Shown here piece by piece: positions 38,342 through 47,568 of a stretch of 64,000 nucleotides of DNA. Source of the DNA: Streptococcus suis (GTDB taxonomy: Bacteria; Bacillota; Bacilli; Lactobacillales; Streptococcaceae). Every line of letters begins with the position of its first letter. Within the stretch, counting starts at the first letter, position 1. The notes under the pieces are model-generated. The model was not told the DNA's origin, made no database searches, and worked only from the letters and a program-made list of their open reading frames with translations. The stretch lies in contig CP025095.1 in the NCBI GenBank assembly GCA_002831545.1, positions 1,488,001 to 1,552,000 on the forward strand, given 5' to 3'. The translations under genes and the position numbers were made by a program.

Positions 38342-40786
38342 TTACAATGTATGTTCTGTACGACCAATGATGTCGTCTTGTGTTGCTCTCGACAATACAT
38401 TGAAGAATGCTGAATAACCTGCTACACGGACAATCAAATCACGGTGTTTTTCAGGATGTAGTTGTGCATCAATCAAGGTTTCTCGAGAGACAACATTGTA
38501 CTGAATATGATAGCCATGCAAGCGGTTAAAGAATGTCCGCAAGAGGGCAATTAATTTTTGTTTGTCTTCTTCTTTGGCAAGTGTTTGTGGATTGACCTTC
38601 TGATTGAGTAGAACGCCTCCAACAATTTCATGTGTTGGTAATTTGGTAACTGATTTCAAAACGGATGTCGGTCCATTTTTATCCATATTATGTGATGGAG
38701 AACAACCTTCTGCCAACGGTGTGCCTGCATTGCGACCGTCTGGAGTTGCCAACGTACCACGCCCCTGTCCAACATTGGCTGAAATGGATGATGTACCTGA
38801 ATAACGGATACCACCAATCGGACCACGACCAAAGCGAGTATTGGGGTACTTGGCAATTTCATCCACATAAATGTTGTAAGCATCTGTCACCAACTGGTCG
38901 GCATAATCATCATCGTTACCATATTTTGGTGCATCTTCAATCAACATTTCCTGGATTTCTTTACCACGCTCCCCAGCATAGTCTGTTTCTAATGCATGCC
39001 ATAATTCTTCTGGAGTCAATCGTCCTTCTTCAAAGACTAATTTTTTGATTGCTGCTAGAGAATCAGATAAATTGGCAATGCCAACCTGCAGACCAGAAAT
39101 GTAATCGTAAATCGCTCCACCTTCTTTCAGGTGCTTGCCACGACCGATACAGTCATCTGTCAGAGCTGAGCAGAGAATGTCTGGTACTTCTCTTTCTAAA
39201 GCAATGTCAATTGCATTTTCAACGACGACACTCATCCGTGTTAGATGACGAAGTGTCTTTTCCCATGCCGTTTCAAGCTCTTCAAAGGATTTCATATCTT
39301 TGAAGTGACCAAAGGCTGGTGCAAACCGTTTGCCTGATGCAGGATCGATACCATCATTCATGGTAATCAATAAAACTTTCGGGAAGTTCATATAGCTCAT
39401 ACCTGTACAACGGTATCCCCATTTACCAGGAACAGCCGTTTCTACACAGCCAATCGCACTGTAGTCATAGGCATCTTCTTCCAAGACACCTTTCTCGATA
39501 AAGGATGGAATGATAATTTCATCGTTGTTAAAGGCAGGCATACCGAAACCAAGTTTCATGACTTCGATACATTCATTCATGAAGCGAGCATCTAGGCCTG
39601 CATGATAGCGAACAGTCAAGTTTGGCTGTGGCAGGTGTGTTTGGGCAACAGATTTCAATACTAAGTAAGAAAGTGGATTGACAGCATCCTTCTTATCACG
39701 TGTTTGTCCACCAATGGTTACATTTTGGTATAGTGGACTACCAGCAGATGAGAAGGTATGTGATTGACTACGAACCTTGTTGATAGTAATGGTCTTAATC
39801 CACAAGTTAGTCAAGCGTTCGACGATGCTGTCTTCCGTTTCACGTCCTGCTTCTAAATCAGCTTTTACATACGGATACATGTATTGGTCGAAACGTCCAT
39901 AGGATAGAGAATGTCCATTCGACTCGATTTGCAAGATACACTGGATAAACCAGACAGATTGCACTGCCTCTGCAAATGTTTCAGCAGGTTCATACGGCAC
40001 CTTCGCACAAATCCGTGCAATCTCCAGTAGTTCTTGACGGCGTTGAGCTGTTGGTGCTTTCTCTGCCAATTCAGTAGCCAAGGCGACAAAACGATCTGCG
40101 TATGCTTTCACCGCATCAATGATGATAAAGATTGAATCATAGAAATGGTACTTATCAATACTTGCAGGATCCGTCAAATCAAGCTTAGCCTTTGCTGCAC
40201 GAACTCGCTCCTCAAAACCACGCAAACCTTGTTCCAATACCTTTTGGTAATTGACAGCCAAGTGGGCATCGCCAGAGTTCATCTTACCTTCCATACCAAA
40301 GAAGCCAGTTGCCATATAAACTTGAACTTCATCTGGAAGCAAGACACCTGCACGTGAACGAAGATTATTCTTTTCCCAGAATGGAGCGATGCTGCGCAAC
40401 TGCTCCTTAGTTTCCTCGGTAATATAGAAGACATCCCCATCCCGCTTTTCGAATAAATCCAATTCATTCAATACAAACTCCAAGGTATATTCTGGGAAGA
40501 TGGGAGCATCTTTATTTGAAGAAGCTTGGTTACCTGCAATCAGACTTTCTTCTTCAATATAAAGCGTCATGTTCTCCAATATTTCCTTGAGCATATAGGC
40601 CCTTTTTAATACATTGGGCTTCTCTCTATGTTCTTGATAGGCTTTTGTTGCTAAAACAGCCCGTTCCGCGTCAATATAGGGCTTCTTATCAAGGACATCT
40701 TCTCTGTATTTGTTCATCCGATTAGTCAGACTTCCAAAATACTCAGTTTTAATGCTAGTGCCAGCTACTTCAGTCACTGTTTTCAT
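38342..40786 (-). CDS. pflD: Glycyl radical enzyme (PflD / glycerol-dehydratase-like)
   Basis: 814 residues with the glycyl-radical loop RVAGYSAFF (Gly790 carries the radical) and the active-site Cys in [12 protein letters not shown] near 445. A single Cys followed by Val-Glu, instead of the Cys-Cys of pyruvate formate-lyase, points to the dehydratase/lyase branch (glycerol, propanediol, choline or related) rather than true Pfl. The symbol follows the pneumococcal name for the gene in this position. Activated by the radical-SAM enzyme at 44964. The context with GldA favours a glycerol or diol substrate, but this is inference. Oxygen-sensitive. Confidence 0.88.
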   Translation of the reverse strand: MKTVTEVAGTSIKTEYFGSLTNRMNKYREDVLDKKPYIDAERAVLATKAYQEHREKPNVLKRAYMLKEILENMTLYIEEESLIAGNQASSNKDAPIFPEYTLEFVLNELDLFEKRDGDVFYITEETKEQLRSIAPFWEKNNLRSRAGVLLPDEVQVYMATGFFGMEGKMNSGDAHLAVNYQKVLEQGLRGFEERVRAAKAKLDLTDPASIDKYHFYDSIFIIIDAVKAYADRFVALATELAEKAPTAQRRQELLEIARICAKVPYEPAETFAEAVQSVWFIQCILQIESNGHSLSYGRFDQYMYPYVKADLEAGRETEDSIVERLTNLWIKTITINKVRSQSHTFSSAGSPLYQNVTIGGQTRDKKDAVNPLSYLVLKSVAQTHLPQPNLTVRYHAGLDARFMNECIEVMKLGFGMPAFNNDEIIIPSFIEKGVLEEDAYDYSAIGCVETAVPGKWGYRCTGMSYMNFPKVLLITMNDGIDPASGKRFAPAFGHFKDMKSFEELETAWEKTLRHLTRMSVVVENAIDIALEREVPDILCSALTDDCIGRGKHLKEGGAIYDYISGLQVGIANLSDSLAAIKKLVFEEGRLTPEELWHALETDYAGERGKEIQEMLIEDAPKYGNDDDYADQLVTDAYNIYVDEIAKYPNTRFGRGPIGGIRYSGTSSISANVGQGRGTLATPDGRNAGTPLAEGCSPSHNMDKNGPTSVLKSVTKLPTHEIVGGVLLNQKVNPQTLAKEEDKQKLIALLRTFFNRLHGYHIQYNVVSRETLIDAQLHPEKHRDLIVRVAGYSAFFNVLSRATQDDIIGRTEHTL

Positions 40787-40808
40787 AGTTTTACCCTTTC
40801 TTTCGAAA

Positions 40809-40864
40809 CTTAATTTTGTTTCGTTTGTAAATTAAGTATATCCTGTAATAGGGGTTATTGTCAA
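40809..40864 (-). promoter_or_regulatory. Promoter and operator of the pflD-gldA operon
   Basis: Minus-strand TTGACA (40859-40864), 18-bp spacer, TATACT (40835-40840). Starting at the -10 is an inverted repeat CTTAATTT/AAATTAAG (40809-40816, 40829-40836) enclosing TTTCGTTTGT. The TTyGTTTGTAArTTA motif recurs before the PTS genes. Confidence 0.65.
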
Positions 40865-40937
40865 TTGATGCTAGTGAGCGCTAAGATTTCCGAAGCCAGC
40901 TGCACATTTGTGCAACTCTTTTGTCTGACATCATTGA

Positions 40938-42239
40938 CTAAACTGGTTCTTTCATTTCACTTTCATAGGCAATCTTATCTTGGATTTTGAAGAATGGGAA
41001 ATAAACAATAGTTGAGACAGCTAAAATAATGATTTGAACAACTGCACCTTGCCAACCACCCACCATAAAACCAGAAATGATTGCTGGAGTAGACCAGGGT
41101 AGGGTCACACCTGAAAATGGTTGCATAAAGCCTATTGAGATTGCACCGTAGACAATGAAAGCCGCTAAGATCGGTACCAAGACAAATGGTAAGAACATAA
41201 CAGGATTCATCACAATTGGAAAACCAAAGACGACTGGTTCATTTACGTTAAAGAGTGCAGGAAAGGCCGCTACCTTACCAAGAGCCTTATATTGTTTTGA
41301 TTTAGCGGCAAATAGCATTGCAAAAACAATACCGAAGGTAATACCTGAACCTGACATAATCAAGAAACTATCTAAGAATTGTTGGGTCACGATGTGGGCG
41401 CCATTTTCCAGAGACAATTTATCTGCTGCTAAAAGGGCCTTATTGGCATCGAGGTTTGACAATAGTAAAGCAGTAACGACACCATTGACAACTGACTGGC
41501 CATGTACACCAAACCACCAGAGGAAGGAAATGAAGAAAGCAATTCCAATCGCACCTGGTAATGAACCAGTCAAACCTTGTAGTGGCACTTGAATCACATC
41601 GTAAATCATTTCAATGAATGTACCACCGTTTGTCGCCATCTTGGAAACAATATAAACAATCATAGATAGCAAAAAGATAACAAAAGCTGGAATCATAGCT
41701 TCAAACTGCTTGGCAATTGCTTGCGGTACTTGTTCAGGCATCTTGATAACAATATGACGCTGAATAAAAGTCGTATAGATAGCGCCCACTACCAAACCAA
41801 TAATAATCGCACCGATAATTCCTTGACCACCAAACCATACTTTTGCGATGGCATCACCGATTGGTTCTCCATCAACTGGAATATAAGATGATTTCAAGAG
41901 GATAAAGAATGAAGACAAGGACAGTACGCCCGCAGGGAGAGGCTCAACTCCACTATTTTTGGCGTAAGAATAGCCGATCGCAAAACAAGAAATCAAGCCC
42001 ATAATTGCAAAGGTTCCGCTATAGACTTGCATAAACGGTTCAGTCCATTCCGCTCCAAATATAGAAGCTATTGCAGCATTTAAGCCTTCAAAAGGCAATT
42101 GCCCCAAAATTAAGAAAATACTACCAACTACTGTTAAAGGCAAGATAGCCAACATACCATCTTTTAGAGCGATGATCCCTTTCATATTCACAAATTTCAT
42201 GATTGGGACAATAATTTTTTGTGTATCAATTTTGGACAT
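40938..42239 (-). CDS. PTS EIIC, lactose/cellobiose family
   Basis: Membrane channel of a sugar phosphotransferase system, 433 residues, about ten hydrophobic segments. The family features are an early ALKDGMLAILPLTVVGSIF, the loop GVHGQSVVNG and the late NEPVVFGFPIVMNPVMFLPF (Asn-Glu-Pro). It lacks fused IIA or IIB parts, which are encoded just upstream. The start at 42237-42239 is chosen by AAGGAG seven bases upstream, two codons inside the longest frame. The sugar is unknown; homologues next to pflD are usually annotated as cellobiose-type. Confidence 0.9.
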   Translation of the reverse strand: MSKIDTQKIIVPIMKFVNMKGIIALKDGMLAILPLTVVGSIFLILGQLPFEGLNAAIASIFGAEWTEPFMQVYSGTFAIMGLISCFAIGYSYAKNSGVEPLPAGVLSLSSFFILLKSSYIPVDGEPIGDAIAKVWFGGQGIIGAIIIGLVVGAIYTTFIQRHIVIKMPEQVPQAIAKQFEAMIPAFVIFLLSMIVYIVSKMATNGGTFIEMIYDVIQVPLQGLTGSLPGAIGIAFFISFLWWFGVHGQSVVNGVVTALLLSNLDANKALLAADKLSLENGAHIVTQQFLDSFLIMSGSGITFGIVFAMLFAAKSKQYKALGKVAAFPALFNVNEPVVFGFPIVMNPVMFLPFVLVPILAAFIVYGAISIGFMQPFSGVTLPWSTPAIISGFMVGGWQGAVVQIIILAVSTIVYFPFFKIQDKIAYESEMKEPV

Positions 42240-42251
42240 GACCATACTCCT

Positions 42252-42557
42252 TTATGAAACCATGCTGAGTGCCAATTGAAGAACTTTTTCCCCGTCCAAC
42301 ATCCCGTAGTCTGCCATTGGAATCACGGCAATAGGGACTTGCTTTTCATCACAGAGCGCTTTTGACTTATCAAGCGTATATGCTACTTGTGGTCCCAATA
42401 AAGCTACATCAATTTCGTCAAGGTAATCTGCAATTTTCCCTTGAGAATGCGCGTCGATTTCTACTTCGACACCTGCGTCTGCTGCTGCAATCTTCATGTT
42501 GTTTACCAACATGCCTGTAGAAAAACCAGCGGCACAAAATAGAGCGATTTTAACCAT
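42252..42557 (-). CDS. PTS EIIB, lactose/cellobiose family
   Basis: 101-residue cytoplasmic phosphocarrier. The phosphorylated residue is Cys8 in ALFCAAGFSTGML, the signature P-loop of the family. It passes phosphate from IIA to the sugar on IIC. AGGAGG ribosome-binding site. Sits 12 bp before the IIC gene and 32 bp after IIA, an operon IIA-IIB-IIC. Confidence 0.93.
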   Translation of the reverse strand: MVKIALFCAAGFSTGMLVNNMKIAAADAGVEVEIDAHSQGKIADYLDEIDVALLGPQVAYTLDKSKALCDEKQVPIAVIPMADYGMLDGEKVLQLALSMVS

Positions 42558-42589
42558 TTCGGTTTCCTCCTAAATATAATTTTTTTGTT

Positions 42590-42913
42590 TTAGCCAACTT
42601 TTTTTAGTTCTTTCCGCAAATCAATGATTTCTTTAATCAAATTGATTTCTGTAATAGATGTCATCAAATGATCTTGCGAATGGACAAATAGTGCTGTAAT
42701 ATCAGATTTTGCTCCCCCAGCTTCCTGTGCTAAGAATTTTGTCTGCATATTGTGAGCTTCTAATAATGCTGCATCTGCCAATTCTAATTCCTCTTCTGCT
42801 CGCTCTTCTTCACCTGCTTTGACTAGCGACAAAGCTTGGTAGGCGTGACTTTTCGCATCTCCAGCATAAATAATCAATCCCATGATCAATTGATCTGCAA
42901 TAATCATTTCCAT
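42590..42913 (-). CDS. PTS EIIA, lactose/cellobiose family
   Basis: 107-residue all-helical trimeric phosphocarrier. The phosphorylated His lies in ALFVHSQDHLMTS (His78, with His82 nearby), and the helical stretch EEERAEEELELADAALLEAHNMQTKFL is typical. The start at 42911-42913 is set by GGAGG eight bases upstream; a TTG five codons earlier overlaps that site. First gene of the PTS operon, preceded by operator-like motifs on both sides of its -10. Confidence 0.92.
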   Translation of the reverse strand: MEMIIADQLIMGLIIYAGDAKSHAYQALSLVKAGEEERAEEELELADAALLEAHNMQTKFLAQEAGGAKSDITALFVHSQDHLMTSITEINLIKEIIDLRKELKKVG

Positions 42914-42930
42914 TTCTTTTTCCTCCAATT

Positions 42931-42972
42931 TGTTTTGTTTGTAAGTTATTATATTTCTTTCGTAAGTAAATC
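42931..42972 (-). promoter_or_regulatory. PTS operon promoter with two operator-like motifs
   Basis: TATAAT on the minus strand at 42947-42952. Downstream of it lies GTTTTGTTTGTAAGTTATTA (42931-42950, plus strand), and TTTCGTAAGTAAATCA (about 42957-42972) fills the spacer upstream. Both resemble the motif at the pflD promoter. A DeoR- or SorC-type binding site is inferred. Confidence 0.5.
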
Positions 42973-43104
42973 ATATCATTTTCTCTTTATAGCGTAAATA
43001 TATTTATAGAACATTTTCTGTTTTAATTTATTTTTGCACTTTTGTGCATATTTGAGGATAAAAAAATACTTCAACCACCTTTAAGCGATTGAAGTATTCT
43101 CTTG

Positions 43105-44076
43105 CTAATTTGTATGGACGTACTCATCATTATCCAGTTCTAAAACTTTTACGATGGTTCGTTCATCTGTTACCAGATGATGAATGTAGCCAGCTCGCAA
43201 TACAGCTAAAATGGCTTGGGCCTTTTCCTCCCCGTATGCAAGAGCTATGGTATCTGGAACTTCTTTTAAATCATCTAAAGAGATGGCAATGGTCCTCTTT
43301 TGCAAATCCTCAACGACAGCTTGACCGTATTGATTCAGACCACGACAGCAGGTTTCACCGACTGCACCTTCATCTGACAAGGCTTGAAAATCAGCCGTCG
43401 TCAACATATCTAGCCATTGACGATTTTTTTCATCGACTCGGCCGCCAATACCGATTGCTGCTACATCTAAGTCCTTCCAGTCAGCACGTAGCTCCTCGAA
43501 ATATTTAGAAGAAAGAATACCTTGAGCGAGTTCTTGATTCTCCTGAATAATCGTCGCATTGATAAAACTACATTCTCCACGAAATTTATTGGCCATATCG
43601 TAAATCAGAGTATTCACATGATAACGTGCGTGGATATGACTTGGACCGCCAGCTATTGGAACAAATTTGACACCTTTCATACGATGATTCCCTATCTTAT
43701 CTACAATAAGACTGAGGCTTCTCCCCCATGAAAAACCAACTTTCTTTCCATCATCAATTAGATTGGTAAGCATATCGGCTGCAGCCTGTGCCAGACGATT
43801 TTCTAAATCAAGCTGGTCCTCATCGGTGCTGTTTTCAACCAGTTCTAAACCTTTTAATCCATATTTTTCTTGAACATATTTTTCAAGTCGGTATAGGCGC
43901 CTATCAAAATCTTGAATTTCTATTTTTACAATGCCTTCTGACTTAGCCTTGGTCAACATTCTACTGACCGTCGTTCTATAAATTCCTGTCTCAGCAGCAA
44001 TCTCAGCTTGGCTTTTCCCCTCTTCGTAATAAAGATAGGCTATTTTTGCCAACTGCCTTCTTTTTTCTTGCTTCAT
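43105..44076 (-). CDS. SorC-family transcriptional regulator
   Basis: 323 residues: an N-terminal HTH (about 8-55; KIAYLYYEEGKSQAEIAAET, then YRTTVSRMLTKAKSEGIVKIEI) followed by a sugar-phosphate-binding domain of the SorC/DeoR-C type (VGFSWGRSLSLIVDKI, KFVPIAGGPS, AAIGIGG). Such proteins sense a phosphorylated sugar made by the local PTS. Located between the DeoR regulator and the PTS genes; the 43077-43104 stretch past its stop shows a small hairpin. Predicted to control the cluster. Confidence 0.9.
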   Translation of the reverse strand: MKQEKRRQLAKIAYLYYEEGKSQAEIAAETGIYRTTVSRMLTKAKSEGIVKIEIQDFDRRLYRLEKYVQEKYGLKGLELVENSTDEDQLDLENRLAQAAADMLTNLIDDGKKVGFSWGRSLSLIVDKIGNHRMKGVKFVPIAGGPSHIHARYHVNTLIYDMANKFRGECSFINATIIQENQELAQGILSSKYFEELRADWKDLDVAAIGIGGRVDEKNRQWLDMLTTADFQALSDEGAVGETCCRGLNQYGQAVVEDLQKRTIAISLDDLKEVPDTIALAYGEEKAQAILAVLRAGYIHHLVTDERTIVKVLELDNDEYVHTN

Positions 44077-44088
44077 ACTGCTCCCAAC

Positions 44089-44832
44089 CTAAACTAGCCT
44101 TACTGTGACTCTAGCATTTTCTAATTCTTTGACAAGATCTTCAGAAATCGACGTATCTGTAATGACCTGAGTAACTTGACTTAAACCAAATCTGCGTACT
44201 GTCCCTCGTTTTGTAAATTTACTAGAATCTGTTAGCACAATCATGTTTTCAGCAACATCAGACATGTACTGTACTACTTCGCTTCGCATTAAGTTTTTAC
44301 CTGTAAAACCATGCTCGCTATCATAGCCATCAGTTCCTACAAAAGCCTTATCAACATGGAAAAACTGAATCATTTTATGTAAGAGCGGCCCAACTGTTAC
44401 TTGGGAATCTTTTTGAAACTCACCACCCAATAAAATAATCTGACAGCTATCATATTGTCGCACATAATTGGCTATAAAATAAGAATTTGTTATGACGGTC
44501 ACATTTCTCTTGGTTTTGCAAATTTCTTCTGCCAAGAGAGCACAAGTTGACCCAGACTCTATCATAATCGTTTCATTGTCGGCAATAAGATTTGCTGCTT
44601 CTTTTGCAATTCGTTTTTTTACGTCATAGCGAAAGGACATTCGAATATTGAGGTCATCGCCACTATTTAGAACAGCATAGCCGTGTTCTCTACGTAATAA
44701 ACCTTTTGATTCTAACTTATCCAAATCTTTACGGATGGTTACCTTAGAAACGTCCAATTGCTCCGCCAAACTATTGACATCTATTTTTTCATGTTGTGAT
44801 ACCAGTTGTATAATTTTATCTAATCGTTCCAT
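44089..44832 (-). CDS. DeoR/GlpR-family transcriptional regulator
   Basis: 247 residues: N-terminal winged HTH (about 4-58; KIDVNSLAEQLDVSKVTIRKDL, RREHGYAVL) typical of DeoR, then a sensor domain with IMIESGSTCALLAEEI and GTDGYDSEHGFTGKNL. Effectors of this family are sugar phosphates. The gene ends 12 bp before the SorC gene and probably forms an operon with it. It is divergent from the activating-enzyme gene, with the shared operator-like motif in between. Confidence 0.92.
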   Translation of the reverse strand: MERLDKIIQLVSQHEKIDVNSLAEQLDVSKVTIRKDLDKLESKGLLRREHGYAVLNSGDDLNIRMSFRYDVKKRIAKEAANLIADNETIMIESGSTCALLAEEICKTKRNVTVITNSYFIANYVRQYDSCQIILLGGEFQKDSQVTVGPLLHKMIQFFHVDKAFVGTDGYDSEHGFTGKNLMRSEVVQYMSDVAENMIVLTDSSKFTKRGTVRRFGLSQVTQVITDTSISEDLVKELENARVTVRLV

Positions 44833-44891
44833 TTCATCACCTCATCATTATTCTATCAAATTTTGACTCTTTTTCAACTATTTGCAACTTT

Positions 44892-44937
44892 TCAACTTAC
44901 GTTCGTAATTGTAAAACTTTCTTTTGTGTGATAAAAT
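44892..44937 (+). promoter_or_regulatory. Promoter of the activating-enzyme gene with operator-like motif
   Basis: TTGTAA (44909-44914), 17-bp spacer, TAAAAT (44932-44937). A TTACGTTCGTAA inverted repeat (near 44897-44908) lies just upstream of the -35. It resembles the motifs before pflD and the PTS genes. Confidence 0.55.
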
Positions 44938-44963
44938 CAAATTAATCGAAAAGGAGAAAGAGC

Positions 44964-45740
44964 ATGAATACACGAAAAGGCATTATTTTTAACATTCAAC
45001 ATTTTTCACTCCATGACGGTCCAGGTATACGTACGACGGTTTTCTTGAAAGGCTGCCCCCTACGTTGTCCTTGGTGTGCAAATCCAGAATCTCAAAAACG
45101 AAAACCTGAACCCATGCTTGATGCTATTAGTAAAAAAATGACCATCATGGGAGAAGAAAAATCTGTTGATGACATCATATCCGAAGTCATGAAAGACATT
45201 GATTTTTACGAAGAATCTGGTGGTGGGCTCACGCTGTCTGGCGGAGAAATTTTTGCCCAATATGAGTTTGCGAAAGCTATTCTTATGGAGGCAAAAAGAC
45301 ACGGCCTTCATACCGCTATTGAAACCACCGCTTTCGTAGAACACCGCAAATTTGTTGACCTTATCCAATACGTTGACTTTATCTATACTGATTTAAAACA
45401 TTACAATACAATTTCTCATAGAAAAGTCACCGGCATCAACAATAACCTTATCATACAAAATATCCAATACGCCTTTTCCATCGGGAAAGAAATCGTCCTA
45501 CGTATCCCTGTTATCCCTGACTTTAATAATTCCCTCGAAGATGCTGAACAATTCGCCCGTCTCTTTAATCAACTCAAGATTGACAAAGTTCAACTACTCC
45601 CCTTCCATCAATTTGGAGAAAATAAGTATAAGCTTCTCAATCGAACCTATGCTATGACCGATGTCAAGGCTCTCCATCCAGAAGATTTAAAAGACTATCA
45701 AGCAATCTTCATCAAACATAATATCAACTGTTATTTCTAA
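44964..45740 (+). CDS. pflE: Glycyl-radical-enzyme activating enzyme (radical SAM)
   Basis: Generates the glycyl radical on the enzyme encoded at 38342-40786. The radical-SAM cluster motif CPLRCPWC gives Cys31, Cys35 and Cys38, and the GGE-type motif LSGGEIF lies near 92. At 258 residues it is close to PflA in size. No extra Cys cluster follows the first motif, unlike many dehydratase activases, which carry a ferredoxin-like insertion. The symbol follows the pneumococcal gene in the same position. AAAGGAG ribosome-binding site; transcribed away from the two regulator genes. Confidence 0.88.
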   Translation: MNTRKGIIFNIQHFSLHDGPGIRTTVFLKGCPLRCPWCANPESQKRKPEPMLDAISKKMTIMGEEKSVDDIISEVMKDIDFYEESGGGLTLSGGEIFAQYEFAKAILMEAKRHGLHTAIETTAFVEHRKFVDLIQYVDFIYTDLKHYNTISHRKVTGINNNLIIQNIQYAFSIGKEIVLRIPVIPDFNNSLEDAEQFARLFNQLKIDKVQLLPFHQFGENKYKLLNRTYAMTDVKALHPEDLKDYQAIFIKHNINCYF

Positions 45741-45807
45741 CTTTGAGAAATACAAAAACTTCCTCGGCTGAGCCAATAGCATTCCTATAGAAATCACATA
45801 CTGAAAT

Positions 45808-46146
45808 GGGAGTGGGAAAGAACTCGACTAAGTCAAAAAGAGTTCGTCAACAAGTCCTTATTTCCAGTTGTTGAGCTGAAACAGTCTATCCCCAGACTGT
45901 TTCACTCCCACCCCGCACAGCTCAAAAGGTTCGGTGAACCTTTTGAGGTTGGAAATAGAGCAAACTTTGTTCGCAACAGTCGTAATGGCCAGATTTGGAG
46001 TGTAAAACACGAATTGCTGAGATTTGCTTCACAAATCCTATCTCCAACCTTTAACAGTCCACTGGACTGTTAAAGCCAATCAACCACTGCGCTGAGATGT
46101 TGACATGAACACTGAGAAGTGGGCAGGGCTTTTTGCCCAGTCTCAC
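45808..46146 (+). repeat. Composite hairpin repeat, family A (copy A2)
   Basis: Same module order as A1. The interchangeable palindrome is CTCAAAAGGTTC/GAACCTTTTGAG (near 45919-45945) where A1 has a different stem. It ends with GGGCTTTTTGCCCAG. No gene is seen between 45741 and 46615. Confidence 0.8.
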
Positions 46147-46154
46147 TTAGTGTG

Positions 46155-46275
46155 CAAAAAAAGCCCACCTAAAAGGTGGGCAAGGGCATCGTTTCCGATG
46201 AGGTTAGAAGGTTCACAGCATCTAACCAAGGTCCGCTCCTGCGTTTCAATTAAATGAAGACCTCCCTAGCGTCGA
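46155..46275 (-). ncRNA. Candidate small structured RNA with intrinsic terminator
   Basis: On the minus strand this segment holds three successive hairpins: GGTTAGA/TCTAACC (11-14-nt loop containing GCTGTGAACC), CATCG/CGATG with a GAAA loop, and a terminator GCCCACCT/AGGTGGGC followed by seven T (46155-46162). Upstream GGTC...GACC can close a further domain. It is flanked on both sides by family A repeats in the same orientation. No clear promoter was found, and I do not recognise an RNA family. It could also be an attenuator remnant. Confidence 0.4.
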
Positions 46276-46278
46276 AGG

Positions 46279-46545
46279 GAGTGGGAAAGAACTCAACTTG
46301 TCAACCAAGAGTTCGTCAACAAGTCCTTATTTCCAGTTGTTGAGCTGAAACAGTCTATCCCCAGACTGTTTCACTCCCACCCCGCATAGCTCAAAAGGTT
46401 CAGTGAACCTTTTGAGGTTGGAAATAGAGCAAACTTTGTTCGCAACAGTCGTAATGGTCAGATTTAGAGTATAAAATACGAACAAATCTGCCAATCAACC
46501 ACTGCGCTGAGATGTTGACACGAACTCTTAGAAGTGTGCTGAACC
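46279..46545 (+). repeat. Composite hairpin repeat, family A (copy A3, internally deleted)
   Basis: The first module is almost identical to A2, including the CTCAAAAGGTTC palindrome (loop CAGT instead of CGGT). About 80 bp between AAATACGAA and CCAATCAACC present in A1 and A2 are missing. Confidence 0.75.
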
Positions 46546-46615
46546 TTAATCCCACCACTACTCGGCTCATCGCATGAACCTATTCTACCATAATCTAAAA
46601 AATTTGCAAGTCACA

Positions 46616-46903
46616 CTAATCCAAGCGTTCTTGAATAGTCACCTGAACTCTATCACCAGCCTGTTTTCCAATAGCCGCTCGAATAGCCTTTTGAACGCCA
46701 ATAATATAACAGATATTGCCTGCTTCATCCTTAATTCCCATATTGACGATTGAACCATCATAAAGATGTTCATCAAAAGTCGCATGTACCTTTACTCTGC
46801 CTTTTCCAAATTCCTCTCGTATATCATAGGGAAAAATAACGTAGGCTCCGCCCTTATCTGGTACTGGATGAATGACTGCTTCAAATTCATATACTTTAGA
46901 CAA
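46616..46903 (-). CDS. DUF1905 domain protein (95 aa)
   Basis: Small beta-rich protein: KVYEFEAVIHPVPDKGGAYVIFPYDI at the start, VKVHATFDE in the middle, YIIGVQKAIRAAIGKQAGDRVQVTIQE at the end, the pattern of DUF1905 proteins of unknown function. The start is TTG (codons TTG TCT AAA) directly after AGGAGG. It follows the AlkD-like gene by eight bases and is the last gene of an operon that starts at the lipoprotein gene near 48.7 kb. Confidence 0.8.
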   Translation of the reverse strand: MSKVYEFEAVIHPVPDKGGAYVIFPYDIREEFGKGRVKVHATFDEHLYDGSIVNMGIKDEAGNICYIIGVQKAIRAAIGKQAGDRVQVTIQERLD

Positions 46904-46911
46904 AATTCCTC

Positions 46912-47568
46912 CTAGATGTACTTACTGGCTTCACGAATGGACAAGCTTGCCATTTGTGAGCTGTACTTGGCAAGAAAAACTCGTACCCATTCAGGATTGG
47001 TCTTGGAATAATCCCGCAAACTCCAGCCAATCGCCTTATTGATGAAAAATTCAGTCTGATGAAGATTATTGACCAAGATTGTCTCCAGCAACTCTGTATC
47101 TGTCTTTTCTTTTTGCAAGAGTTGGTGGTCAATGGCAATCCGTCTCAACCAGAAATCACCATCCAAACTCCATTCCAAGATTGTCTGTTTGGATTCTGGA
47201 TTGTCCAAAACAATCTTACCAACTAGCTTGTCCAGTCCATCAATACTATCCCACCATGACTTTGTTTGGGCTAGTTTTTTCAAACGGGGCAGGTCGGCTA
47301 AAACCAAGTCTTTTTTCTTGGTGACCAGATAATCAATGGCGATATATTGAAATTCACGGTAGGGCTTAGACCAGCAAGCCTCTACAAACTCCCAGTCAAT
47401 GCCCTGAGACTTAAATTCTTTGAAAAATTGCCTAGCAACTTTTCGGCGGTCAGGAGTTCGCACACCCAGAAAGTCAAAATTGTTTTTCATATAAGCCTTC
47501 ATAGGCTGGGCCTGACTGGCATCCGCCACAGCCAACAAACGTTTTTCTAATTCTTCAATCTTCATCAT
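46912..47568 (-). CDS. AlkD-like DNA alkylation repair protein
   Basis: HEAT-like repeat DNA glycosylase of the AlkC/AlkD superfamily, 218 residues. Typical segments are FLGVRTPDRRKVARQFFKE (about 30-48), WDSIDGLDKLVG, FWLRRIAIDHQLLQKE and INKAIGWSLRDYSKTNPEWV. The W-D, L-R-R and K-A-I-G-W-x-L-R-(D/E) motifs line the DNA-binding groove of AlkD, which removes 3- and 7-alkylpurines. The start overlaps the end of the GNAT gene by 14 bases, so translation is coupled. A second ATG follows directly and is equally possible. Confidence 0.88.
   Translation of the reverse strand: MMKIEELEKRLLAVADASQAQPMKAYMKNNFDFLGVRTPDRRKVARQFFKEFKSQGIDWEFVEACWSKPYREFQYIAIDYLVTKKKDLVLADLPRLKKLAQTKSWWDSIDGLDKLVGKIVLDNPESKQTILEWSLDGDFWLRRIAIDHQLLQKEKTDTELLETILVNNLHQTEFFINKAIGWSLRDYSKTNPEWVRVFLAKYSSQMASLSIREASKYI

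Noticed and set aside
45816..46545. Read as tRNA/rRNA or tmRNA because of dense stems
   Set aside because: No cloverleaf, CCA end or rRNA-like sequence; the stems are explained by the duplicated family A repeat.
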